A stretch of DNA of 64,000 nucleotides, taken from the IMG/VR virus record IMGVR_UViG_3300015368_000213, positions 1-64,000 of that record; one strand, written 5' to 3'. Of the stretch, positions 1 to 7,055 are shown in pieces. This DNA is from a virus. Positions within the stretch are counted from its first letter, which is position 1, and each line of letters starts with the position of its first letter. The notes beneath the pieces are model-generated. The model did no database searches, was not told the DNA's origin, and was given only the letters and a program-made list of their open reading frames with translations. Position numbers and translations under genes: made by a program.

Positions 1-229
1 CTTGGCGAGCACAGGCAACTGCAAAAAGCCGCGCTTCTCGTTCACACTCTGTTGAGCGCAGACTCCAGATCGCATCATCTAGCCCGTTAGTTTCCAGAAT
101 GCGAACCAACGGTAGCGGATCATCGTCTGCTTCGCTCTTACCAAGAGCAGCCAAGAGTAGCCGCCAGCTGTTATCACTGTTCACGTACGGCTCTTGCGCA
201 CGGATTTTATTTAGTGTTGTGTAAATCAT
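1..229 (-). CDS. Conserved hypothetical phage protein, C-terminus cut by window edge
   Basis: Open reading frame starting with ATG at 229 and running off the left edge, so only the first 76 residues are visible. It begins MIYTTLNKIRAQ and continues with a W-R-L-L-A-A-L-G segment, an acidic EADDDPLPL stretch and NGLDDAIWSLR. I recall similar small proteins in proteobacterial phages and prophages, but no function is known to me. Its ATG overlaps the TGA of the upstream gene (ATGA), so it is probably translationally coupled. Confidence 0.7.
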   Translation of the reverse strand, partial: MIYTTLNKIRAQEPYVNSDNSWRLLLAALGKSEADDDPLPLVRILETNGLDDAIWSLRSTECEREARLFAVACARQ

Positions 230-606
230 TTCACTTCACCTCTTGCTCTGATTGCATCAGCACAAAACAATGCACCGTCGCGTTCTCGGTCATACTCATC
301 GTAACTTTCATACTCTGCATCACACACCTTCGCGCACGCCTCACGCTCATCTAGCACCGCCTGTTTCAACCGCTCAATCTCCGCAGCCTGAGCCGCGATC
401 TGGCGTTGCATGTTTGGCACGTCCGCAATTAGGTTGGCAATCTCTTCGTCTGTTTTTCCACTTCCAAGAGTTTGAGCAAGTATGAAAATTTCATCGACGT
501 TGGCTTCGTCTTTTGGGGCATCAGCAATCACAAGAAATCTTGACAGGTCGTCACAGTTTTTATCTGCAACCAACAAAGTACTCCACTTAAGTGAAAGCAT
601 GTTCAT
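226..606 (-). CDS. Small coiled-coil phage protein with EACAKVC / IRARG C-terminal signature
   Basis: 126-residue protein. ATG at 606 is chosen because a strong GGGAGGAG ribosome site lies just upstream; an in-frame GTG at 630 is less well placed. The middle (AAQAAEIERLKQAV) is a heptad coiled coil. The C-terminal EREACAKVC...CADAIRARGEVK motif is common in small accessory proteins of proteobacterial phages and recurs, diverged, in the gene at 4188-4559. Function unknown. It is the first gene after the promoter at 666-694. Confidence 0.75.
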   Translation of the reverse strand: MNMLSLKWSTLLVADKNCDDLSRFLVIADAPKDEANVDEIFILAQTLGSGKTDEEIANLIADVPNMQRQIAAQAAEIERLKQAVLDEREACAKVCDAEYESYDEYDRERDGALFCADAIRARGEVK

Positions 607-665
607 ATACCGCTCCTCCCAATGATCCACTGTTCATAAAATGCCATATTTTGTCTGGATGACAG

Positions 666-694
666 ATTATACATTATTCATTTTAAATATGCAA
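666..694 (-). promoter_or_regulatory. sigma70-type promoter
   Basis: Read on the minus strand: -35 TTGCAT (689-694), 17-base spacer, -10 TATAAT (666-671). It lies in the short gap before the genes at 226-606 and 1-229 and would drive them using host RNA polymerase. Confidence 0.6.
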
Positions 695-701
695 CAGTTT
701 T

Positions 702-923
702 TTACCACCCAGACCAATCATCATTAAACCCACCACCCATGGATTCCTCCATGATTTCATCATAGGCATCTGTATCGTTTATATCTAGCACCTGATCTTC
801 TGAGAATAAAGCAATTCCTTTGCTATTCTTCTTTCTTGATCTCTCCCCAGCTTGAACCTGAAACCCAATGTTTTTCCACTCTTCATATGTGGCATATTTC
901 ATAATTTGTTGCTCGCTATTCAT
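702..923 (-). CDS. Small hypothetical protein (duplicated N-terminus)
   Basis: 73 residues, starting MNSEQQIMKYATYEEW and ending in a Gly/Trp-rich GGGFNDDWSGW tail. The first 25 codons are identical in DNA sequence to the gene at 3110-3283, because a 225-bp segment is duplicated; after the repeat boundary at 848 the two proteins are unrelated. The start overlaps the TGA of the 46-residue membrane peptide gene (ATGA). Function unknown. Confidence 0.65.
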   Translation of the reverse strand: MNSEQQIMKYATYEEWKNIGFQVQAGERSRKKNSKGIALFSEDQVLDINDTDAYDEIMEESMGGGFNDDWSGW

Positions 924-1072
924 TTATATACCTCGTGTATCCAACAGCCAATTGCAGTTACAGTGATGAACACCGGAAGCATTGCAAAAAGCACATACCC
1001 GTTATACATAACGGCTGTAGCGGCTTGCTCCTCTATCTGTTTTTCGTAATCGCCATTCATTCATCACCTCTT
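848..1072. repeat. 225-bp perfect direct repeat, copy 1
   Basis: Bases 848-1072 are identical to 3208-3432 (offset 2360). The copy holds the end of one gene, a complete 46-codon membrane-peptide gene and the first 25 codons of the next gene. Perfect identity points to a recent duplication or ongoing gene conversion. Confidence 0.97.
920..1060 (-). CDS. 46-residue membrane peptide (copy 1)
   Basis: MNGDYEKQIEEQ followed by one hydrophobic segment (about residues 18-41) and a short EVYK tail; one predicted transmembrane helix. An RBS-like GAGGTG lies just upstream. It overlaps the preceding gene's TGA and the following gene's ATG, a typical phage operon arrangement. An identical copy is at 3280-3420. 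Function unknown. Confidence 0.6.
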   Translation of the reverse strand: MNGDYEKQIEEQAATAVMYNGYVLFAMLPVFITVTAIGCWIHEVYK

Positions 1073-1362
1073 GCTTTCAGCATCGCATCAGCAACGTCAT
1101 ATGCCCATCTCGCCAATTTTTCAAAATCAAAGACATGCCCGCCGCTAGCGATATTCCCCTGCATCGCACCAACGGCGATTCGATCTCTAAGATGCTTCAC
1201 CCGCTTCAACCTCAACCTCTCAATCTCCGCAGCCTGAATTGCGATTTGGCGTTCGTAACATTCTGGCGTTCTCGGCTTTTTACGGTTAGAGCCACAGTCA
1301 TAATCGTTTGTTCCGACAAAATTTCGTTCAGCCCCGCAGTAGGAGCAAGTTTTATTAGTCAT
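1057..1362 (-). CDS. Zinc-ribbon plus coiled-coil small protein
   Basis: 101 residues. The N-terminal TCSYCGAERNFVG resembles TCTYCGVEITFIG of the gene at 4188-4559, a CxxC knuckle that probably binds zinc with later Cys residues. Residues about 38-55 form a short coiled coil (IAIQAAEIERLRL), as in the gene at 226-606. The C-terminus reads FDFEKLARWAYDVADAML. Overlaps both neighbours by 4 bases. Function unknown. Confidence 0.7.
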   Translation of the reverse strand: MTNKTCSYCGAERNFVGTNDYDCGSNRKKPRTPECYERQIAIQAAEIERLRLKRVKHLRDRIAVGAMQGNIASGGHVFDFEKLARWAYDVADAMLKARGDE

Positions 1363-1538
1363 GGCTTGGTTGCCTCCTGAACATTTTCAACGATTTTTTC
1401 TATTGCAGTTGCTGTGTATGGCTTGTCCTTGTCAGTCATAGCACCGCCCATTGTTACTACATCAGATACAACTGCAACTGGTAGTTCAACAACAACGCCA
1501 ACTGCTGCTTTAGTAAGATCGGAAAATAACTTAAACAT
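1359..1538 (-). CDS. 59-residue small protein
   Basis: Begins MFKLFSDLTKAAVGVVVELP and continues VAVVSDVVTMGGAMTDKDKPYTA; amphipathic, Ala/Val-rich N-terminal half with a charged C-terminal helix. GAGGTGAATTAA precedes the ATG. The stop overlaps the next start (ATGA). I recall similar short proteins in phage and prophage genomes, with no known role. Confidence 0.6.
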   Translation of the reverse strand: MFKLFSDLTKAAVGVVVELPVAVVSDVVTMGGAMTDKDKPYTATAIEKIVENVQEATKP

Positions 1539-1616
1539 TTAATTCACCTCAATTTAGTGTGCCGTAAAGGCAATATATAAAAAATGACATACCCACCATG
1601 CCCATACCCCAACGAA
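1536..1616. repeat. 81-bp direct repeat, copy 1
   Basis: Matches 3925-4005 with two differences (positions 1562 and 1613). It carries the leader and ribosome site of the downstream gene plus the tail of a small membrane-peptide gene, intact only in the second copy. Confidence 0.95.
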
Positions 1617-1625
1617 GAGGCGTTA
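1554..1625 (-). pseudogene. Remnant of small membrane-peptide gene
   Basis: The frame encoding GVWAWWVCHFLYIAFTAH and its stop matches the C-terminal part of the intact 32-residue gene at 3943-4041. Here the 5' part is missing: the frame is closed by TAA upstream and has no usable start. It looks like the leftover of the duplication at 1536-1616. Confidence 0.6.
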
Positions 1626-1645
1626 TCTCCACCCGTCAATTCAAA

Positions 1646-1963
1646 TTACTGCAAATCCCAAACCTTACCATCAGCATCACGATAGAAGTCATCGTTAGCA
1701 TTAACCCAAATCTTTTCATTATCAACTGGGTCAATTACATACCACTGATTGCCTTCCTGCTTGGCGTGAATTGTGCCAACCACAATAAAATTGTGTTCAG
1801 AAGTATTATCCTGAGTAGTGGTTGTGGTAGTTGTTGTAGTAACAATTTCTTCTTCATCATCATCGTAAAAATCATCATATCGCATAGTACGAGTCCTCTC
1901 AACAATAACGCCAATTAGTATAGCAAATAATAGAATACAAATCAATAGAATAAGCAAATGCAC
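1646..1963 (-). CDS. Membrane-anchored poly-Thr protein
   Basis: 105 residues from a GTG start at 1963, preceded by GGAGATTAAC. Residues 1-22 are a hydrophobic anchor (LLILLICILLFAILIGVIV). Next come a Tyr/Asp/Glu-rich stretch, nine consecutive Thr, and a compact C-terminal domain (HNFIVVGTIHA...WYVIDPVDNEKIWV...GKVWDLQ). It is probably displayed on one face of the inner membrane or exported. Function unknown; its neighbour is also a Thr-rich exported protein. Confidence 0.65.
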   Translation of the reverse strand: MHLLILLICILLFAILIGVIVERTRTMRYDDFYDDDEEEIVTTTTTTTTTQDNTSEHNFIVVGTIHAKQEGNQWYVIDPVDNEKIWVNANDDFYRDADGKVWDLQ

Positions 1964-1972
1964 GTTAATCTC

Positions 1973-2665
1973 CTAACCAACTAATAACAATACGATAACA
2001 AGAATAATCACAAAAGCAACCAGTACACCTACAACAATATCATTGTCAGATGAACGAGTTTGAATCACTACTGGTTGTGGTTGTGCAACTTGTTCCCCAG
2101 CATCAGCAGGTACGGTTTGTGCTACCATCTGACCATTATCTACTGGAGTAAATTGTCCATTGACATAGGTACCCACTACGTATCCATTTTGGTTAACAAC
2201 CTGCCCATTAGGGTATAGCAACGCATTGTTATTGTAAATGCCGCCACCAGTGTACATAACTGTACCATATGGATGCAACATACCACCAATAATCAATCCA
2301 GTCAATAGACCATTGTTGTAATGGTATCCATATCCCCAGCCACCGCCGTAGTACCCACCAGGACTTGTGTATCTACCAGAATATGATCGATTGATTCTTG
2401 TAGACGTAGTAGTGGTAGTTGTGGTTGTACGTGGAGCAGAAACTGTACGTGGAGCAGTACTAAAACTGCCTCTTGACGTAGAGCCTGATGTACTAAAACT
2501 ACCTCTGCTAGGTGAAGATGCTATCCTTGGTGAACTGAATCCACCGCGAAATGCTGACCCACCACTGAACCCACGACTACCACCGCCGTAACCACCGCCC
2601 GGTTTAGCATTGGCTGAACCAACTACCAACAGTGAACACAGTAATACCAATAGAATCTTTCTCAT
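1973..2665 (-). CDS. Secreted Gly/Ser/Thr-rich protein with C-terminal membrane helix
   Basis: 230 residues from ATG 2665 (GAGAGG ribosome site). A clear Sec signal peptide (KILLVLLCSLLVVGSANA, cleavage after ANA) is followed by Gly-rich repeats, Ser/Arg-Gly repeats (SRGSFSTSGS), eight Thr in a row, Tyr/Gly-rich segments, and a final hydrophobic helix (DIVVGVLVAFVIILVIVLLLVG). It resembles bacterial low-complexity surface proteins more than phage virion proteins, so it may have been acquired from a host. Function unknown. Confidence 0.65.
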   Translation of the reverse strand: MRKILLVLLCSLLVVGSANAKPGGGYGGGSRGFSGGSAFRGGFSSPRIASSPSRGSFSTSGSTSRGSFSTAPRTVSAPRTTTTTTTTSTRINRSYSGRYTSPGGYYGGGWGYGYHYNNGLLTGLIIGGMLHPYGTVMYTGGGIYNNNALLYPNGQVVNQNGYVVGTYVNGQFTPVDNGQMVAQTVPADAGEQVAQPQPVVIQTRSSDNDIVVGVLVAFVIILVIVLLLVG

Positions 2666-2693
2666 AAAGCCTCTCAAATATTAAAAAACAACC

Positions 2694-3002
2694 TTACTCA
2701 AACTTCTTTTTCAATCTCTCAAGTTCAGCACGTTCACGCTGCTCTTGCCGTTCTTTCATTACCTGTTCCTTTGCTAGTCGTGCCTCTTGTTCAGCATCCG
2801 TTTCTTCACGGTACTCAAAAAGATACAACCCCGAATGATCATTATAATCCAACGTATCAAGACCATAACGAACATCACGCCCTTTATAGTATTCTTTTAG
2901 CCGTAACATACGGTTGATTACATCGTCAAATGTCTCGCCGTCAAACTTGTCATCTTGGCTATAATTGTCTACTAGCGTTCGAACCATTTTACGCTCGCTC
3001 AT
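2694..3002 (-). CDS. Hypothetical protein with charged C-terminal helix
   Basis: 102 residues, starting MSERKMVRTLVDNY with GGGAGATTGTA before the ATG. The C-terminal third is one long Glu/Arg/Gln-rich helix (EQEARLAKEQVMKERQEQRE...). First gene after the promoter at 3035-3062. No family recognised. Confidence 0.6.
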   Translation of the reverse strand: MSERKMVRTLVDNYSQDDKFDGETFDDVINRMLRLKEYYKGRDVRYGLDTLDYNDHSGLYLFEYREETDAEQEARLAKEQVMKERQEQRERAELERLKKKFE

Positions 3003-3034
3003 TACAATCTCCCATTGCCTAACTCTATGTAGCT

Positions 3035-3062
3035 ATTATACGGGAATGGTACCCAAAGTCAA
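3035..3062 (-). promoter_or_regulatory. sigma70-type promoter (TTGACTTT class)
   Basis: Minus strand: -35 TTGACT (3057-3062), 16-base spacer, perfect -10 TATAAT (3035-3040). The -35 is followed by TT, giving the octamer TTGACTTT shared by five promoters in this window. Drives the genes at 2694-3002 and further left. Confidence 0.8.
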
Positions 3063-3109
3063 TAGTTTTTTACTAAAAATAAACCTAATAGAATCAATAA
3101 CTTACGAGA

Positions 3110-3283
3110 TCACTGTCTCAGTAGCCATATTACCTGCTCCGGTCCGGTGAATTGATCTTTAAAGAGTTTGTAATAATCTGAAGCCCATTCAGGATTTTGA
3201 GCAATCACAGCTTGAACCTGAAACCCAATGTTTTTCCACTCTTCATATGTGGCATATTTCATAATTTGTTGCTCGCTATTCAT
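3110..3283 (-). CDS. 57-residue paralogue of the protein at 702-923
   Basis: Shares residues 1-25 (MNSEQQIMKYATYEEW...) with the protein at 702-923 through the 225-bp duplication, then diverges into VIAQNPEWASDYYKLF and KDQFTGPEQ, ending WLLRQ. Start overlaps the TGA of the upstream peptide gene. Either a genuine chimeric gene or one whose 5' end was replaced by the duplicated segment. Function unknown. Confidence 0.5.
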   Translation of the reverse strand: MNSEQQIMKYATYEEWKNIGFQVQAVIAQNPEWASDYYKLFKDQFTGPEQVIWLLRQ

Positions 3284-3432
3284 TTATATACCTCGTGTAT
3301 CCAACAGCCAATTGCAGTTACAGTGATGAACACCGGAAGCATTGCAAAAAGCACATACCCGTTATACATAACGGCTGTAGCGGCTTGCTCCTCTATCTGT
3401 TTTTCGTAATCGCCATTCATTCATCACCTCTT
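3208..3432. repeat. 225-bp perfect direct repeat, copy 2
   Basis: Identical to 848-1072. Together with the 81-bp repeat at 3925-4005 it shows that 848-1616 and 3208-4005 are partly duplicated blocks in the same order, separated by different genes. Confidence 0.97.
3280..3420 (-). CDS. 46-residue membrane peptide (copy 2)
   Basis: Identical in DNA and protein to the gene at 920-1060, with one predicted transmembrane helix. Its ribosome site lies inside the same repeat. Overlaps the start of the gene at 3110-3283. Confidence 0.6.
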   Translation of the reverse strand: MNGDYEKQIEEQAATAVMYNGYVLFAMLPVFITVTAIGCWIHEVYK

Positions 3433-3523
3433 ACTTTAACAATTCGTTTTCTTCTGACAGCAAAGTGCCAATTTTATCCAACAAACCCCGCAGCCTTCCA
3501 ATCTCCGCAGTGTTTACAAACAT
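3431..3523 (-). CDS. 30-residue ORF in the operon
   Basis: MFVNTAEIGRLRGLLDKIGT... ending LSEENELLK; a short amphipathic helix. Its ATG overlaps the TGA of the upstream gene (TGATG) and it fills the gap before the membrane peptide gene, which argues for expression. It could also be a truncated remnant. Confidence 0.4.
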   Translation of the reverse strand: MFVNTAEIGRLRGLLDKIGTLLSEENELLK

Positions 3524-3927
3524 CAGTCTTGTTCATATTTTCTTTTTGCACCATTAACCTCGTTCATTTGTTTTTCTAGCATATCACTGTGAAATGCTGG
3601 ATTTGGGTTTTCAATTCTGTAGGCAAACCCACCACTAAAATAAACACAGTATCCATATCCATGTCCACTCTCGATTACGATTGTATATGCTGCTGTTATA
3701 GCTTGTCCACCAACTCCACCAAAACCTAACGCAGTTGATCCCCATACCTGCGGAAACATTGCGACCACTGTTAGATCATATTCGCTGTGCTTCCTTTTTC
3801 TGGTTATACGAGCATCCTTGTCTTTTGATGCCCAATCTCTGTCTTCGTATTCAATTTCTGGAAACCCAACATGCACAGCATGGCCTAATGCTCTATGCAA
3901 AGAATTTAACGGACTATCTATACTCAT
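3523..3927 (-). CDS. Conserved hypothetical protein with Gly-rich core
   Basis: 134 residues (MSIDSPLNSLHRALGHAVHV...). The centre reads WGSTALGFGGVGGQAITAAYT followed by hydrophobic strands (IVIESGHGYGYCVYFSGGFAYRI), suggesting a compact beta-rich fold. I recall related proteins in other proteobacterial phages, all of unknown function. Its leader is the duplicated 81-bp repeat. Confidence 0.65.
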   Translation of the reverse strand: MSIDSPLNSLHRALGHAVHVGFPEIEYEDRDWASKDKDARITRKRKHSEYDLTVVAMFPQVWGSTALGFGGVGGQAITAAYTIVIESGHGYGYCVYFSGGFAYRIENPNPAFHSDMLEKQMNEVNGAKRKYEQD

Positions 3928-4005
3928 TTAATTCACCTCAATTTAGTGTGCAGTAAAGGCAATATATAAAAAATGACATACCCACCATGCCCATACCCCA
4001 ATGAA
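3925..4005. repeat. 81-bp direct repeat, copy 2
   Basis: Two mismatches to 1536-1616. This copy keeps the complete 32-codon peptide gene at 3943-4041. Confidence 0.95.
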
Positions 4006-4041
4006 AAAGCCAATAATATATGCTTTCTGTTTCTCATTCAT
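3943..4041 (-). CDS. 32-residue membrane peptide
   Basis: MNEKQKAYIIGFFIGVWAWW... ending YIAFTAH; a single Trp/Phe-rich hydrophobic helix. Its ATG lies inside the end of the upstream gene. A decayed copy sits at 1554-1625. Function unknown. Confidence 0.5.
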   Translation of the reverse strand: MNEKQKAYIIGFFIGVWAWWVCHFLYIAFTAH

Positions 4042-4198
4042 CTTTTATTCTCTCATTCATACGACAAGACATACCACGAAACCCCTTATCTATATACCTA
4101 ATATTGATATAAGTGCCGCATTCATAATAATAAAAAACTTGGTCTTTTTCCTTCATAGATGATCCGCAAAATTTACAACATCTTAGGTCATAACTCAT
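4034..4198 (-). CDS. 54-residue Cys-rich (zinc-ribbon-like) protein
   Basis: MSYDLRCCKFCGSSMKEKDQ... with CCxxCG, a later single Cys in YYYECGTY and another in GMSCRMNERIK; probably a small zinc-binding protein. Start overlaps the upstream stop by 11 bases. Function unknown. Confidence 0.5.
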   Translation of the reverse strand: MSYDLRCCKFCGSSMKEKDQVFYYYECGTYINIRYIDKGFRGMSCRMNERIKDE

Positions 4199-4559
4199 GT
4201 TTATTCACTCTTGCTCTTATTGATGCTGAAATTTGTTCGCACCCTACGTACCTATCTGCAATTTTCGCACACTCTTCGGACTCAAGAACTGCGGCGTTCC
4301 TATATACTTGTGAATACCTTCCTTGTCCAGTAGTGATGAACTGGTAACAAGGAAGGCACATATCACCAACAAACTGCCCTTGGTGAGTATGGTTTTTGCA
4401 ATTTTTAACAATACATTTATCCTGCCTCCTGTATTCGGATAATGCAAATTTCAACCGTGCAGTTTCCACCTCTAGAGCAGCAACTCTTTTTTGGTAACAA
4501 TTGTGTTCACCAATAAATGTTATTTCAACTCCACAGTAAGTACAGGTATTGTTGGGCAT
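4188..4559 (-). CDS. Zinc-finger small protein, mosaic of neighbouring domains
   Basis: 123 residues. The N-terminal TCTYCGVEITFIG matches the zinc knuckle of the protein at 1057-1362. The middle has CIVKNCKNH and CLPCYQF motifs, a second Cys cluster. The C-terminus (ESEECAKIADRYVGCE...SIRARV) matches the signature of the protein at 226-606. Accessory early protein assembled from shuffled pieces; function unknown. Confidence 0.65.
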   Translation of the reverse strand: MPNNTCTYCGVEITFIGEHNCYQKRVAALEVETARLKFALSEYRRQDKCIVKNCKNHTHQGQFVGDMCLPCYQFITTGQGRYSQVYRNAAVLESEECAKIADRYVGCEQISASIRARVNKHEL

Positions 4560-4570
4560 AATATTTCACC

Positions 4571-5467
4571 TCAAGAAACAAACTCGTTAAAGAAATTTTC
4601 AATGAAAGCCAATCTATCCTGTTCTTCCAAACTTACAAAATGATCTCTGTTGCTGTTGATGTGATCTACCAATGGATAATACTCCTCTGGCAAATTATTC
4701 TTGTTTGCAATCAACCATTCCGAAGTAACCTTTTCTGCTCTAATGCGAGCAAACAATTTCTTGGTTAGATAATATGGTGATTTGATCTTCAATACAGTAG
4801 TAGCAGTATACACAACAAATCCTTCTTTTTGAGAATTCTTTGCTTCGTTAACCAAATCACTGAATCTACACACACTACATCGTGGAATAAATGCACCAAA
4901 TTCTCGTAACTTAACTTCTGATAGAGAAGGAATAGCAGGATCAGGAATATCAAGCACTCCAGTAGAAATATTTCTTCTGCCTAGAAAATACGCACCAGTT
5001 TTTTCCTTAATGATATGCGGATCACTATGATCAACAATTTCAAACATATAGGTGTATCCCACATCAAGAGCACCTTTCAATGGTGTGATATGCTTTTCTG
5101 CCAGTGTTACGAAATCAGAATCTAATGATCCCGTAGTGGATACAATCAACCCATGCACAGGATGCATGGTTGCTGCGCCCATAAATCCATTGATCTTCTC
5201 AATCGAAATAACCAAGTTATCCCGTGGAATATCTGTATTATTTTCAAAACGATTAAAGATCTTCTTGAATGGCAGACAGACAATGTTGTAATCTGCATCC
5301 ACAACCATGCCACGCATTTCCATTAATTCTGGTGTCCAGAGATTATCATAGAATACACGATTGTGGTACTTCAAAACAAATAGATCAGGATAACGCTTTG
5401 ATTCCTTGCGCAATACTAATCTAGGATTGTTTTCAACAAAATATCTTATTTGAGTTGGAGTCAACAT
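4571..5467 (-). CDS. ATP-dependent RNA ligase (T4 Rnl1-like)
   Basis: 298 residues from ATG 5467; an in-frame TTG at 5479 is rejected. Nucleotidyltransferase motifs: MRGMVVD (about 51-57) with LPFKKIFNRFE, typical of the T4 RnlA RNA-ligase family; motif I KxNG at about 91-94, whose lysine carries the AMP; motif IV EGFVV and motif V LKIKSPYY near residues 215-235. It would seal broken RNA such as cleaved tRNAs. It directly follows a polynucleotide-kinase-like gene, the classic phage RNA-repair pair, with Ro-like protein and Y-like RNAs a few kb upstream. Substrate is inferred. Confidence 0.85.
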   Translation of the reverse strand: MLTPTQIRYFVENNPRLVLRKESKRYPDLFVLKYHNRVFYDNLWTPELMEMRGMVVDADYNIVCLPFKKIFNRFENNTDIPRDNLVISIEKINGFMGAATMHPVHGLIVSTTGSLDSDFVTLAEKHITPLKGALDVGYTYMFEIVDHSDPHIIKEKTGAYFLGRRNISTGVLDIPDPAIPSLSEVKLREFGAFIPRCSVCRFSDLVNEAKNSQKEGFVVYTATTVLKIKSPYYLTKKLFARIRAEKVTSEWLIANKNNLPEEYYPLVDHINSNRDHFVSLEEQDRLAFIENFFNEFVS

Positions 5468-5475
5468 GTTATATC

Positions 5476-5922
5476 TCAATCAATTTCAAAATGCTTTATA
5501 TCAACGAAATTCTCAAAATATTTCACAACATCCTCATTGGATACGAAACGATTCTTCATCCTTTCTATAGTATCATATGGGACATTATGCACTGATCCAA
5601 AATTATGCTTCATATGGATGATAATCATCGCATACCCATAATCCTTTGTCAATTGGGCATAGGGTGTAATTTCAGAGATCTTAGTAAATGTGTTGGACAC
5701 GAAAATTTTTTCTGTACCATTAAGCATTTCACATTCAACGGAAAAACGACACCATTTGTGCGCCTTATTTAAATAAGATGCATCAAATTTGTATTCTTCA
5801 TTGTCCATGAAGTACATATCAGTTTCCCGATGTACGCTATTTGGTGCTGCCTGTGCTGCTGCTTGGGCATAAGTGGACTTACCAGAACCGGGTAGTCCAC
5901 GAATTATGTATAGTGTTTTCAT
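5476..5922 (-). CDS. Polynucleotide-kinase-like P-loop ATPase
   Basis: 148 residues. The N-terminus holds a Walker A motif GLPGSGKST (9-17), then HRETDMYFM. The order of motifs resembles the kinase domain of T4 Pnk/zeta-like AAA_33 kinases. There is no C-terminal HAD phosphatase domain, so only 5' phosphorylation is expected. Immediately upstream of the RNA ligase, suggesting joint end-healing and sealing of RNA. Could alternatively be a small-molecule kinase. Confidence 0.7.
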   Translation of the reverse strand: MKTLYIIRGLPGSGKSTYAQAAAQAAPNSVHRETDMYFMDNEEYKFDASYLNKAHKWCRFSVECEMLNGTEKIFVSNTFTKISEITPYAQLTKDYGYAMIIIHMKHNFGSVHNVPYDTIERMKNRFVSNEDVVKYFENFVDIKHFEID

Positions 5923-6735
5923 TTATGCTGCTGCTTTTGTGTCGGTGAGTGTTTTTACTCTGGAGAGAACAGTCTGCTGCTGTCCATTATATTCACGATA
6001 TCCCTTGATGGTTCCACGGATGCTCAACTTCAAACCCACTTTAGGTGCCCATGCTGACGACATCACAGTGATGCATGCATTGGTAGTACTCTCCACCATT
6101 ATAGTCAGAGCTGATGCACCATACAGTGTCTGTAATGGGATTGATTTGATCACTGTAACATCAATATCAACACGCTTGCCAGCAACACCATAATGTGCAT
6201 CTTTACTTGGTGTTGGCAGCAACAGATGCTGATATTTTTCACGAAGGACTTGAGCAACATAATACAGAATAGAATCTTCTTTGAATGCACCAGTGGTCAT
6301 CATCCATTGCATGTAGGATACATCAATATCTTCGAATTTGTGACCAGTGAAACGACCAATAGGCATGATTCCGGAATTTACTAATTCCTTGTATTCGACC
6401 ATCAACTTCTCACGGGCAGCAATTTCATCCACAATTCGCTGCTGACGGGCTGCTTCACGTTTTTCCAATTCCTCCTTTGTTGTGCGCTTGATTTCACGCA
6501 TTTCAATCAAAAGAGTATTTCTGTCGTAACTGATAGGCATACTACGCTTTTCGGCATATTCTGTTGCCTTGGCAATAGCCACATCAATATCCTGAGACAG
6601 GTTCTGGATATGATATGAAAGCATCACCTTGCGACGACCAAAGAAGTCAACACTATTTTCCCGCAGGGTATAGAACGCGCAGGTTTCACCAATTCCAATG
6701 TAGAGGACAGGTATGAAAGCGTCTGTGTTGCTCAT
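5923..6735 (-). CDS. Predicted nucleic-acid-binding protein (DUF3820-like centre, OB-like C-terminus)
   Basis: 270 residues. Residues about 80-115 are a charged helix (KRTTKEELEKREAARQQR...). The centre, MPIGRFTGHKFEDIDVSYMQWMM, resembles the short fold found after exonuclease domains and in DUF3820 proteins. The C-terminal ~85 residues (RVDIDVTVIKSIPL...LSIRGTIKGYREYNG) alternate strands as in an OB fold. Role unknown; first gene of the operon that ends with the RNA repair pair, behind the promoter at 6767-6795. Confidence 0.6.
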   Translation of the reverse strand: MSNTDAFIPVLYIGIGETCAFYTLRENSVDFFGRRKVMLSYHIQNLSQDIDVAIAKATEYAEKRSMPISYDRNTLLIEMREIKRTTKEELEKREAARQQRIVDEIAAREKLMVEYKELVNSGIMPIGRFTGHKFEDIDVSYMQWMMTTGAFKEDSILYYVAQVLREKYQHLLLPTPSKDAHYGVAGKRVDIDVTVIKSIPLQTLYGASALTIMVESTTNACITVMSSAWAPKVGLKLSIRGTIKGYREYNGQQQTVLSRVKTLTDTKAAA

Positions 6736-6766
6736 GCCAAACTCCGGTTAACTTTCCAGTTCGCGT

Positions 6767-6795
6767 ATTAAACCACACGAAACATGGAAAGTCAA
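6767..6795 (-). promoter_or_regulatory. sigma70-type promoter (TTGACTTT class)
   Basis: Minus strand: -35 TTGACT (6790-6795), 17-base spacer, -10 TTTAAT (6767-6772). Positioned to start the operon 6735 to 4571 containing the RNA ligase and kinase. Confidence 0.7.
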
Positions 6796-6818
6796 CAGGT
6801 TTTTTTTTCGGATTTTGG

Positions 6819-7055
6819 TTACCTATATAATCTTTCGAGATTTTCTAGGCGCATCAACCCCATTCTTCTGGTTTTATTGTCGATTGGCTTCGGGAATACT
6901 GGCACGAAATCAACACCATCTATGTTCTTTCCGGAACACAGAGAACTTCCATATAGAATTTCGCCAGTCAGCTTATTTTTGTACTTGTATATGATCTCAT
7001 TGTCATTATCTGAGATGATATCATGAGTATTAATTTTCTTCGCTTTGCCAATCAT
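6819..7055 (-). CDS. 78-residue hypothetical protein
   Basis: ATG 7055 is chosen because GGTGGAG stands six bases upstream; longer in-frame starts lie inside the upstream gene. Sequence MIGKAKKINTHDIISDN..., with YKNKLTGEILYGSSLCSG and a basic C-terminus (KTRRMGLMRLENLERLYR). Overlaps the upstream gene by 26 bases. No family recognised. Confidence 0.55.
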   Translation of the reverse strand: MIGKAKKINTHDIISDNDNEIIYKYKNKLTGEILYGSSLCSGKNIDGVDFVPVFPKPIDNKTRRMGLMRLENLERLYR

